Shown here piece by piece: positions 1 through 9,410 of a stretch of DNA of 64,000 nucleotides. Position 1 is the stretch's first letter, and the number at the start of each line of letters is the position of its first letter. Location: NCBI RefSeq assembly GCF_030272615.1, contig NC_081408.1, positions 305,197,950 through 305,261,949 of the forward strand. Reading direction: 5' to 3'. The notes below the pieces were generated by a model. It ran no database searches. It had not been told where the DNA came from and saw only the letters and a list, made by a program, of their open reading frames with translations. Origin of the DNA: Cryptomeria japonica. Lineage: Eukaryota > Streptophyta > Pinopsida > Cupressales > Cupressaceae. A program made the translations under genes and the position numbers.

Positions 1-481
1 TTTTCTAATCACTACAATAGTCAAATCCCCTAACTCGGTAAGCTCTAACAAGCTTCATTGTACAAATCCTTTAACAAGGTGATTCATTAGTTTGGATTTT
101 GAAATCCTCCACTGAGGTTACTCCTAACAAGGTACTACCTTTAATAGGGTATAGCTCCTAATGGAGCTTTGGGATCTTTAATAGGATTTGCTCCTAGCAA
201 AGCACTTTTGTAGACCTTAACTGGTCAGTTACCTATTACTGCAGATAGTTAACTTGTCAGTCCCATCTCACCGTAGTTTTTCCCATTTGGGTTTTCCACG
301 TATAAACACTTATGTTATGGTGGATGTTTTACTTATTGTGGATGCTTTAATATCATTCTGGATTACATGCATAGTGTTTAGTAAACTTCATAAGTATCCC
401 TATCAGTCAATGTTTAAAGTAGTATTGTTTTTGTTGTCACTGATTCACCCCCCCCACTCTCAATGCTTTATAAGTCTATCA
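1..481 (+). repeat. 3' portion of a Copia-type LTR, cut by the window edge
   Basis: This stretch matches the downstream half of the Copia LTRs at 40587 and 46417 in order and wording. It has a run of short phrases of the type 'aaatcctttaacaaggtga' and 'cctctaacaaggtaac'. A phrase with 'ccgtggtttttccca...gggtttccacgtg' follows, and near the end comes 'tgattcacccccc...ctctca'. The LTR probably ends at 481 with TATCA, as the other Copia LTRs do. The rest of this element lies left of the window, so strand and completeness are inferred from the LTR alone. It abuts LINE sequence, so it seems to have inserted into the LINE. Confidence 0.7.
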
Positions 482-1250
482 ACGCTTCCCAATTTTTCTT
501 CCCTCAACTTAAAGTCGGGGAAATGGTCCTAGGACATTGTCTATGAAAATGCTACTCTATTTTGTCATAAATGTGCTAAGCAAGGGTGTACGTTTGTTGA
601 TTGTAAGGCCCTGACAACTGCTGAACCCAAGCTTAAAGAGAAGGCTATTGTGGATGATCCCATCAGCCTAAGTGCACCCATTCTTTAGATCCTTTAGGAC
701 TACCTAATGTGTGTGAGATCTCTGAATATTACCCCCGCACTGATAAGATCGTAGATGTTATAAAAAAACCTGTTGATCTAGTGAAGAAATCTAGTCTAGT
801 GGCGCCTCTGGAAGATGGAGAAATTCCTCCGATGATTAGCCTATGACTATCCCCTTGTACTTATTCCTCCTCCTCCTTGGCTATGCTTGGTGACTACCTC
901 TCCCCTAGGCCTTCTGTTGAAGCTAACCCCACGCCTCCCCAAACCCCCTTTAATCTATGTGGTTTTAAGTCTTCCCCAGGTGGTACTAATTTGTTAAGTT
1001 TCATAGCCCCTCATTGTCCCCCTAACAGTTCGGGGATTTTGGAGGAAGTGGCTAAATCTCCCCTATTGAAATCTAATGTGAAGTTATCCTCACTCTGTTC
1101 CCCCTCTATGGATAATGAGGATTGGTTGACATAGAAGAACAAAACTAGGACTAAGAAGGTGGATGTGGGTATTGATAGAAAAGTTGGAAGACCAACTGAG
1201 AGAGTGATGAGACATATAGTTATGGAAAGGGATATTGCAAGGGGCAGATA
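482..1250 (+). pseudogene. LINE ORF1 C-terminal remnant with CCHC-like zinc knuckle
   Basis: ORF1 of plant LINEs encodes a nucleic-acid-binding protein that coats the element RNA. Here the visible signature is at 563-604, which reads C-H-K-C-A-K-Q-G-C-T-F-V-D-C. This is a CX2CX4HX4C knuckle in which the histidine position is Cys. After it comes a long Pro/Ser-rich tail (about 640-1130) in several frames, with internal stops. The N-terminal DUF4283-like part is missing because the Copia LTR replaces it. It is followed within 50 bases by the ORF2 endonuclease, as expected for a bicistronic LINE. It is clearly non-functional. Confidence 0.65.
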
Positions 1251-1289
1251 GTTGACCCTTGATGGAATCAACAGAACTAAGAAATTAAG

Positions 1290-2640
1290 TTCCTCTCCTT
1301 GAACATAAGGGGACTCAACAACCCACAAAAGCAATTTTCTATAAAACAATATATCTTAGACATGGGATTAGATATTTGTCTACTTCAGGAAGTCAAAATG
1401 TCCTACCCAACTTTTGCAACCACTACTGAAAAACTTTGGTTGGGGGCTTCTTTTTTGTATGTTGAGGCATTGGGGGCGTCTGGTGGAATTGCTACCCTTT
1501 GGGACACCCGCAAGGTCCAAGGAAAGTTTTATGTAAGCTCACAGAACTTCCTAGCAGTTACTTTTCAATATGGTGTTCTCTATTGGCACCTATTCAATAT
1601 ATGGCCCCAATTCCAAAGTGGGAAGGAATCTGGTGTGGGAGGAAATTTATGAGTAATCCTTGAGGATCAGAATTCTCATTACATTTTGGTTGGTGATTTC
1701 AACACCCCTCTCTACCCCTTTGAGATATATGGGGGACTTGAAGATTTTTTTGAATAGCATGGGAGATCTTGCTAATCTTATAAATACTACTAGCCTCTTT
1801 GATCTTGATCTTCTAGGTGTCCCCTTCACTTGGTCGAATAATAGGAAAGGGAACCACCTAATTCAAGTTAAACTGGATAGCTTTCTAGTCTTTGCCAAAT
1901 GGGATATTAGTCACAACTCCTATCTAAGGACCCTCCCAAGGACCGCTTCTAATCATAGCCCTCTCCTCCTCCACAGGACTAATAGACCCCCCTTGGGTCC
2001 TCCCTCATTCAGATATGAGATCATGTGGGCCTCCCACCCAGATTTCAGAGATCTGGCTAGGGGTTGGTGGGCCACCCTAGTCCAAGGGACTGTGATGTTC
2101 ATAATTGTTGAGAAACTAAATCTCATCCGAAGGGAAGTGAAATGATGGAATAAAGTGACCTTTGGTGACATCTTCAAAAAGAAGAAGGATCTGTGCTCCA
2201 GACTTGAATAGTTCCAAAGAATCATGGCATGAGGTGACCCCCCTCACTCTTTCCTTATTTAGGAGAAAGAATGTAGAAATAATTGGAAGGAAATCCTTTC
2301 TAAGGAGGAAATCTATTGGAAGAAAAGATCTAGAATTCAGTGGTAGAAGGAGGGTGGCAGAAACTTGGATTTCTTTAATTGCTCGATTAGCATTCACAAA
2401 AAGAGAAACTTGATCAAATGCCTAAAAGATGACACTAGCTAGGAGATCACTGGCGAAACCCAAATTGGTCAAACTACTACTGACTTCTTCATCTATATGT
2501 ATATTGAGTCTGGAAGAGGTAATGAGGTCCTACAAGATAGGATCCTAAGCAAACTCCCTAATGCCATTGGGGAGGAGGATAAGTGTCAACTCCTTTCTCC
2601 CATTTCCTCAGAGGAGGTCAGAACTTTTTCAGATTGTAAC
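1290..2640 (+). pseudogene. LINE ORF2, endonuclease part (APE-type), broken
   Basis: The reading frame opens with NIRGLNNPQKQ and continues to LLQEVK. These are the N and E motifs of the APE-like endonuclease that nicks target DNA for target-primed reverse transcription. A frameshift near 1590-1660 moves the reading to a second frame that carries the G-D-F-N motif near 1692 and a FTWSNNR motif near 1830. The usual SDHxP motif reads S-N-H-S-P near 1950, so its catalytic Asp is Asn. After 2145 the linker ('EEV' region, up to about 2630) is in several frames. The region ends at the Copia insertion. At least two frameshifts and the changed catalytic residue make it inactive. Confidence 0.8.
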
Positions 2641-3578
2641 CAACCAGTTATAGGGTTCTAGTTGAGAACTACACTCAGTTGACATTTTTGACAACCTTTG
2701 TCATTGATGCCAAAGGGAGAGTAGTAGAGATGAGAAAAATTATGGACATAAGAGATCATCTGCTTAGGGGGAGCACATAGTTTTGATAACAAAATTGGAC
2801 TTCAAATTTTGGATACAATTTTGAATTTTTCTCATGGGTGTTGCCATCAATGCCAAAGAGGGAGATTGTTGGCATTGCACACTTGAATGAGAAATTATAG
2901 GTGATTGAAGGTATTGTCATTGATGGCAACCTTGTAATCCTATGGCACCGACAGGCATCGACACCGGCAGACTCTACATCGGCAGATAGTTTACCGGCAA
3001 CGACAAAGATGATTACCAACACCCTGGCCGACAAGATTTTGTTTATTGCATATTGTATTTATTTTTAATATCTTTTTGTAAGCCGACAAGGCATATTGTA
3101 ATAAGACTCATATATAAGTATGAGATCTTGTAGATCATTTTTGATGCGGACATGGGAAGATTATTGCAGAAGTAACATGCGAATATTAAGGCAAATTTTG
3201 GAGTAAGATTTATGGTTATTGTATGAGCTTAAACCGGTACTGAACCTGGCATAGCAGATGTTGAATTAGCATAATCCATTTTGTAAGTCAGTGAGACTTC
3301 CTTTTGTAACTAAGAAATGAGTGAATATTGTGGGTCACAAATCCCACTGAGGTTTTTCCCACATCGGGTTTCCTCATTAAAAATCTTGTGTTATGGTGTG
3401 CTTTCTATGTTGTGCTTATTGTTTATATTTACTGCATTAATTCTTGTTTATCGATACACTATTTTGGAATGCAATTTATTTAACAAGGTTAGAAAATCTA
3501 TTAACCCGTTAGATACTGATTCACCCCCACCCCCTCTCAGTATCTTTGGGAATCCTAGTAGAGGTCTGTTTGGCTATC
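2641..3578 (+). mobile_element. 5'-truncated Copia fragment: end of internal region plus LTR
   Basis: About 2641-2866 is the tail of a Copia internal region. It ends with a polypurine tract of the type 'aaagagggaga' directly before TGTTGGCATT at 2867. That is the same layout as the PPT/LTR boundary at 46404-46417 of the complete Copia. The LTR (2867 to about 3578) is about 0.7 kb, half the length of the other Copia LTRs. It carries repeated 'ACCGGCA/CGGCAGA' words at 2950-3000, a phrase with 'cccactgaggtttttcccacatcgggtttcc' character near 3350, and 'tgattcacccccacccc' near 3518. The LINE resumes right after it. The exact right end and a target duplication could not be fixed. Confidence 0.65.
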
Positions 3579-4771
3579 TTTGTGATGGGTGCTTTCAAGA
3601 CCTCGAGTTCAGATGGCTTCCCCTCGGCTTTCTTCTAGTAATTCTTGGATATTGTTAGTTATGATGTCGCTAAAGCAGTGAAGGATTTCTTCAAGACTGG
3701 TAAATTACTGAAAAAGTTGAATAGCACCTACATTGTTCTCATCCCCAAGTCCCCAGACCCCAATTGCATGATGGATTTTCGGCCTATAAGCCTATATAAT
3801 TCTATTTACAAGATCATCTCCAAGGTCTTGGTGAATAGAATTAAGTCGATGCTATCTAATTTTATCAGCCCCTCCCAAAAAGGCTTTATCCCAGATCATC
3901 AAATGTTAGATGCGGCCATTGCTACTCATGAAATTATTCATTCCATGGACAAAAGCATAATTCTAGGTATGGCCTTTAAACTCATCATCTAAAAAGCTTA
4001 TGATAAAGTCAACTAGTGCTTCCTATTCAAAACTCTCTCAAAATTGGGCTTTAATAAAAAAAATTGTTGATATGATACAAGAATGTGTTTCTATGGTTCA
4101 TTTTTCCATCTTGATCAATGGGATTCCTAGGGGCCACTTTAAAGCTTTAAAATGTATTTGATAGGGAGATCCCCCATCCCCTTATCTTTTTATTATGATT
4201 GTTGAAGTTTTGGGTAGGAATGTGGTGGATTTGATGGTTAATGGAAGACTGTAGGGGTTCAAAGCGGATTCTACTATTCCTCCCTCGGTGATTCAACAAT
4301 TTGTGGATGATACCTTTCTTTTTGGTAAATCCTTCGTGATTGAGGCTAAACATTGGAAGAATTTGCTTGTTGACTATGCCTATGCTTCAGGGAAATGTAT
4401 CAACTATGATAAAAAGTAATCTCTTCTTCTTCAACACCCCTTTGGACCTTCAAACTAAAATCCTTAATATCCTTGGGTGTAAGTCTGCTATTCTTCTTGG
4501 GACTTACCTAGGTCTCCCCCTCACTGTCAAAGAGGTTACCCCTGCGTTTTGGAATACTATCATCGAAAGAATACAACAGAAACTTGTTGGATGGAAGGGA
4601 AAATTCCTTAGTAGTGTGGGGAAGCTCCAACTCCTTGTTGCTTCCCTCCAGGAATCCCTATGTACTTCCTTTCCCTATTCAAAATCTTTGGTGCTATGGG
4701 GGACAAGCTTGAGAAGATCCAAAGAACTTTCCTCTAGATGGGTATGGAGGAAAAGAAATGCCTCTCTCTAG
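3579..4771 (+). pseudogene. LINE ORF2, reverse transcriptase part, broken
   Basis: The reading resumes with G-A-F-K-T-S-S-S-D-G-F-P, the usual 'FKAPGPDGFP' block. It then runs from 3645 to 3992 with FRPISLYN...YKIISKVLVNRIK, which are RT fingers motifs of non-LTR elements. The catalytic block reads Q-F-V-D-D at 4297-4311, a normal xVDD variant of YADD, but in a different frame from the fingers, so at least one frameshift lies between. Several in-frame stops occur between 3990 and 4340. The thumb region (about 4340-4771) is recognisable from G-T-Y-L-G-L-P-L. The RT would synthesise LINE cDNA at the nicked target, but this copy cannot. Confidence 0.8.
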
Positions 4772-5750
4772 TTAACTGGTATATTATTTTCTTACCCAAG
4801 ACCATGGGGGGTCTTGGTATTAGAAATATAAATGCCTTGAACAAGGCCTTAATTACTAAAGTGGGTTGGATCCTAGCTAAAGGTGAGGTGGACTGGTGTA
4901 ACATTATCAAGCCTAAGTATATGGAAAGGGAATAATTCTTCTTTAATTTGAGTTCTAGTGGCTTACCTCCTGGTTCAAAATTATGGAACAACATCCTAAA
5001 GCTTAGACCTGTTATTAGAGAGGGACTAAAGTGGCAGATTGGAAATGGTAGAAAGATTAGGTTCTGGGAGGACTCTTGGCTGGATGATAAACCTTTGGCT
5101 GAATCTCGATTCTGCCAACTAATGAACTCCCTAAAGGTTCACTTTGGTGATTATATTGTTGACTACATTATGCCAGGAAGAGGAAGGTGGAAGAAAACCT
5201 CCCTGGTCTTTACTGATCGACCTAATTTGTTGCCTACTTCCATTGATCTCCAGGATCTCATGTTTGCATCCAGGGTTCCTCTATCTCCCCATGAGAACAA
5301 ATTCATCTAGAAAGGGACCCAGTCAAGGGAGTTCTCAGTCAAGTCTACTTACAAATAGCTCTTGAGACCCATTGATGATGTCGAATGCTGGAAAAAGATA
5401 TGGAACCCGCAACTTATTTCAAAAATTAATTTCTTCTAGTGGTCCCTTATGCATGAATTTTTTTTGACTTAGGACAATTTGAGAAAGAGGGGATTCCAAC
5501 TTCCCAACCGATGTGTCTTATGTAAATCTGAGGAGAAATCTATCCATCATATTTTTATCTACTTCCCTTTCTCTTGGCACCCGTGGGCCATTACCCTTGA
5601 AAAATTTGGTATACAATGGATTTTTCTTGATAACATTCATTAGTTTGTTAATGGATGGTCACCTCCTACCCACCACCCCCTGGTTATTTAGCTATGGAAG
5701 CAGATCTCTCCTCACATATGTTGGAGTGTTTGGAAAGAAATAAATAACAT
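4772..5750 (+). pseudogene. LINE ORF2, post-RT region with zf-RVT zinc-binding motif
   Basis: The stretch 4738-5310 reads through K-W-Q-I-G-N-G-R-K-I-R-F-W-E-D-S-W, a standard block of plant LINEs after the RT thumb. A zf-RVT-like region follows near 5490-5570 with R-C-V-L-C ... S-I-H-H-I-F, giving the C-x2-C ... H-H arrangement. Frames change at 4935, about 5310 and about 5480, and stop codons sit inside the zf-RVT region. The function of zf-RVT in plant LINEs is inferred to be nucleic-acid binding. There is nothing to suggest a separate gene. Confidence 0.7.
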
Positions 5751-5805
5751 AATCTTCAGAGATGTTGAAACCTCCCCTGATAATGTTTTTACTAGCTATT
5801 TCAAA

Positions 5806-6553
5806 ATGCTTATGGACAATATCTCTGTGACTAGATGGAAAACCCTCTCCAATCCTCCTAACCCACCTGATAGAAGAATTATGGAACTCTGGAAACCCCC
5901 CTCAAAGTTTAAGCTCTTCAACAACACTTCAAGGATCAACAGGAAAAGGACCAAATGGTTATCCCCAAGTCCCTCTTGGCATAAACTAAATTTTGATGGG
6001 TCAACTCAAAATACCTTGCAAGTGGGAGGTGGAGTTATTCGTGATCATCAGGGGACTACTATTGCTCCCTATGTCGAAAGCCTGAAGAATCATACTATCA
6101 CTCAAGCTGAGGGAATGGCTCTTCTATAGGGGTTGAAGTTCACCACTACTATAGGTATTAGACAAATGGAAATTGAAGGTGATTCTAAAGTAATTATGGA
6201 AGCTGTCAGTGGTAGATTTGTAGCGGGTTGGAAAGTGGAATCTATTTTGAGGGATGCGAGAATGTTTCTAGCTAACCTTGACTATTTCACTATCCGCCAC
6301 ATTTTCAGAAAAGGGAATGTGGCTGTTGACTCTATGACTGTTGTTGGTAGGCTGCAAGACTACTTACGGTGTTGGAGGAACACTGATCTGCTGCCAGTAA
6401 TCACCAAAGAGATCTTGGAGAAGGAAAAAACTGTCTTAATGACGAGTCTTTTTAATTGTAATTTGATGAAGAGCATTATTTTTCAAATTTTGAATTTGGA
6501 GTGGGAACCCGCCCATTATGGGTTGGGTATGCCACGTAGCTACATATGGCCTT
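5806..6553 (+). pseudogene. LINE RNase H domain with one internal stop
   Basis: One reading frame covers the whole domain, broken by a single TAG at 6127-6129. All four acidic positions of RNase HI are visible: Asp in N-F-D-G-S at 5995-5997, Glu in Q-A-E-G-M-A at 6109-6111, Asp in E-G-D-S-K near 6178, and Asp in V-A-V-D-S near 6329. In plant L1 elements this domain sits at the ORF2 C-terminus and removes the RNA strand of the hybrid. It is the best preserved part of this LINE. The reading ends at a TGA near 6553. Confidence 0.8.
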
Positions 6554-6903
6554 GACATCAATCTCAAGGGGGTTTAAATAATGATGATACTTATTGGTGA
6601 AGTACAGATATCAGGAAAGGCATTTTTTTATTAATCATTCGGAGGAATGTCAATGGCGGTGATGAAGGCAATAGCTGGTCTCAGCTAAGTCACATTGGGT
6701 GGATTGATGGCTCACACAAGCGTAATAGATTTTGCGATGGGGAAAAATGTTTAAACACGGCTTGCAATAATTGTGGCAATTATTGCATGATTTTATTCCA
6801 GATTTTGCTGAGCTTGCTTCTCGACTTTGCTTCTGCTCTTGAACGACTTTGTATCCTCGCTGCCTTGTTTTTCATTTTCACTTCTAATTTGGAGAAAACG
6901 ATC
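6554..6903. other. Stretch between LINE and next ORF, no gene seen
   Basis: No reading frame or known motif is supported. It may be the LINE 3' end plus the 5' region of the following transposon-like ORF. Confidence 0.4.
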
Positions 6904-8044
6904 ATGGGGGGTGATAGACTGAGACTTTAACCTAATAAAACAAATGAATTCAAAACCAAGCCGACGATTTGGTTTGTGTGCTCAGAAGGAGGCATCGATA
7001 AATTCATGGAGAGCATGAAAGGAAATGACGAGAGATTGTCGAAGTAGTTTGTGGCTTAATGGGAGGATAGAAGGGTCACTATGGGTGGAATCTTGTTCAA
7101 AGTTAATAAGATGTGATTGCTCAGTCAATGAGCCTGTCCATGGAGGGTAGAAAATGGAAGAAATAGACCCGCATATCGGACACCACCAGCCTAAACTAGT
7201 TTTTCTACGATGGGGATAATCCTGTGAAGTGGGCTAGCAGTTTCAACCGTGAAGAGCTTCTACCACCTTGGGATGAGGTATGCTACATCATCATGAATTA
7301 TTTAACTCTGGAAGGATGGTATGGGGTTTTTGACTACTATCACCTCCCTTTCCTTAACCATCTTAGGAATAAGGATCTTATTTCCATCCCTTTTTTTTTC
7401 TACTGCATTCTATGGATTCTAATATGAGAGATATTTTTGAAGACAAGAATAAAGGAAAGGACTTTATTATTCTCCACCAAGGCCTTATCCTCTGCCTTTA
7501 CAATTTCCACTTGGCCCTCTATCCTCCTTGCACAATTTTGGTCCAAAATGTGCCTAAAAGCCACTCTCTGACCATAGTCATTGCCAACCCTGACATAAGC
7601 CCTCCTCGATTGCCTGAACTTGGCTCCTCTAGTAAGAAAAATAAAATGCGTGTCTACCACTCAGAGGATTTAAAACCCCCTAAGAAAGTGAGAATCTAGG
7701 AAATTGACTCTAATGTGGAGATTATAGATGAAGCTAACACTCCTCGTAACTCTATGAGAAGGGTGTCCAAACCTCCAAAGAAACCCTTAAAAGACTCCTC
7801 CTCATCCCATGATACTAGGAATTCTATCCCCATTGGTAATGCAACCCCATTTCATTCCACCTTGACCCCTCATTCTGCATGCTCCACCCATGTGTCTATG
7901 AGCCCTAAAAATTCCACGAGCCTAGATGTTGGTCCCAAATCCTGGGCAAACTCTTTGTCCCCTACTCTCAGGTTTGAAAAGATGGTGGTGGTCAAGGAAA
8001 TTGACAGGAGAACAAGTTGCATGATGTCTCTAGGTTTATACTGA
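6904..8044 (+). pseudogene. Unrecognised transposon-like ORF, broken by stops and frameshifts
   Basis: Starting at the ATG at 6904, a protein-like reading can be followed through three frames. It starts in one frame (about 6904-7220). It then moves to a second frame (7224-7390, with P-W-D-E-V-C-Y-I-I-M-N-Y and H-L-P-F-L-N-H-L-R). It shifts again at a run of T near 7391-7399 into a third frame (7412-7699, with I-L-H-Q-G-L-I-L-C-L-Y-N-F-H-L). After a TAG at 7697-7699 that frame continues as a Ser/Thr/Pro/Lys-rich tail to 8044. The ordered first part and disordered basic tail look like a gag or ORF1 protein of a retroelement. I do not recognise the family. It differs from the LINE ORF1 at 482-1250, since no zinc knuckle is seen. 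GypA+ starts 190 bases further on. Confidence 0.45.
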
Positions 8045-8230
8045 ATGTCATGCATAGCTCTGCTACCACTCTATGCCTCTTGCAAGAAAGCACCCTCAAA
8101 GGTAAAGGAAAGGAGGATGAGGACTATAAAGACCTCTTCAAATTCCTCACCAAATAATGGGAAAGGAAGTTGATGCAGAGGTTGGTAGCAGTAGAGTGAC
8201 AGACCCACACACACACTCCTAAATCTTGCA

Positions 8231-8235
8231 ATACC
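8231..8235. repeat. Target site duplication (left) of GypA+
   Basis: ATACC lies directly before the 5' LTR and again at 17911-17915 directly after the 3' LTR. The 5-bp length is normal for Gypsy integrases. Confidence 0.9.
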
Positions 8236-9389
8236 TATATACACCTAAAAATGGTTTGAATATATTTAATTAAATAAGCACTTATTTAATTAATCCCCCT
8301 TCCTAATTTAATTGAATTCATTAGGCAATTCGATTAAATTCTCCCTTTCATCTACTTATTAATAAATCTAAGGAATTATATAATAGGTTCATTTCAATAG
8401 TCCCCTTTGATTAATTAATTCAAATTAATTAATCCTCCCCCCACTTCAATCAATTCTTCTAATCCTCTAGTTAATTAAAACAAATCAATTTATGAGTTGT
8501 TGAGAATTAATTAGTCTTTTCCTGTTATTTGAATTTTCAAATTCAAATTACCCACATGCCTCCTAACTTCTAACCACCTAACCTAACCATCCCTCTAACC
8601 TAACCCATTCCGCCTAACCTTGGGTTTTCCTAACCCTATCCTATCTTGCACATTCTAACCCCCTTATCCTAACCTCCTATGGTGTGGATATTTTCTTCTT
8701 GAGACACATGGCACTTTGGCCACATGTCTCCTCTCTTGGACACTTGCCCTTTTATGAGCAAGGATCCTTGACACTTGTCACCACATAGATGACAAGTGTC
8801 CCTTCCTCCAACCTCTTCTCCAACCTCCTCCAATTTCACCCTTGATATCTTCAGACTCAATCTTGACCGTTGATTCCTGCCACCTCATCCCTAGCCTTGG
8901 AAATCCTATAAATATCCCCCATTTTAGAGCAATAAGGATCCCATCTCATTATCAATTTAGGAATTATTACTATAGGCATATCATTTGAGCATTGTTGTTA
9001 TAGGCAATTGCATTAGCTTAATTTCATCATTTTCTAGCATAATTGTTGAATCATGTAGCTTAATCAATCTCTTTTCTAGCTTAATTGCATCATCATCATA
9101 GCTTAATCATGCACATCATTAGCCTAATTAGTCTCTTGGATCAATCTAGCATAATCAATCTCATCTTTGCATATCATTATTATTTCAAATCCTCCATCTA
9201 GGTGTAGTCAAGTCACTGGGATTGCTTATCTAGATCTGAGAGCAAATCCATACTCACATCTCTTAGGAGGTGATAGGTCACTTTTTCATGGTTCATCTTT
9301 GTTTTCTTATTATTTTCTAACCATGCTTGTAATGATCTATTGAGTGTTTTGTGTTGCAGCTGCAGGTATCACACTTCACAAGCATGACA
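8236..9389 (+). repeat. 5' LTR of GypA+
   Basis: The LTR is 1154 bp. Its start reads TATATACACC where the 3' LTR has TGTATACACC, so the terminal G has become A. It ends GCATGACA. It contains AT-rich 'ttaattaa' stretches near the start and a CCTAAC-rich part at 8570-8680. At 8769-8796 there is a palindromic pair GACACTTGTCA/TGACAAGTGTC. A TATA box, TATAAATA, lies at 8907-8914. It is about 35 bp longer than the 3' LTR because of an indel in the CCTAAC-rich part. Confidence 0.9.
8769..8914 (+). promoter_or_regulatory. LTR promoter: inverted CAAGTGTC repeats and TATA box
   Basis: The near-perfect inverted repeat GACACTTGTCA ... TGACAAGTGTC lies about 110-140 bp upstream of TATAAATA (8907-8914). 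The 3' LTR has the same arrangement (17288-17320 and 17427-17434). Both LTRs of GypA- have related CAAGTGTC motifs and a TATA box in the mirror orientation. The role as U3 promoter and enhancer is inferred from position. Confidence 0.6.
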
Positions 9390-9392
9390 TTT

Positions 9393-9410
9393 TGGCGCCC
9401 ACCGTGGGGC
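9393..9410 (+). other. Primer binding site of GypA+
   Basis: TGGCGCCCACCGTGGGGC starts three bases after the 5' LTR. TGG followed by complementarity to a tRNA 3' end is the normal first-strand priming site. I do not assign the tRNA. The copy in GypA- reads TGGTGCCCACC..., one C-to-T change at a CpG. Confidence 0.85.

Larger units (their letters stand above)
482..6553 (+). mobile_element. Decayed plant L1-type LINE with RNase H domain, 5'-truncated and interrupted
   Basis: The domain order read along the + strand is: ORF1 C-terminus with zinc knuckle (482-1250), APE-type endonuclease (1290-2160), linker, reverse transcriptase (about 3580-4770), zf-RVT zinc-binding region (about 5400-5600) and RNase H (about 5980-6480). 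This is the order of plant L1 LINEs that carry an RNase H. Stops and frameshifts are frequent throughout. The 5' end is replaced by the Copia LTR at 1-481. A Copia fragment at about 2641-3578 splits the ORF2 linker just before the RT motif that reads GAFKTSSSDGFP. I did not identify a poly-A tail or target duplication. Confidence 0.85.

Noticed and set aside
8560-8690. CCTAACC-rich stretch resembling telomere repeats
   Set aside because: It is irregular, lacks the plant CCCTAAA unit in tandem and is part of the GypA LTR (the 3' LTR has a shorter version).
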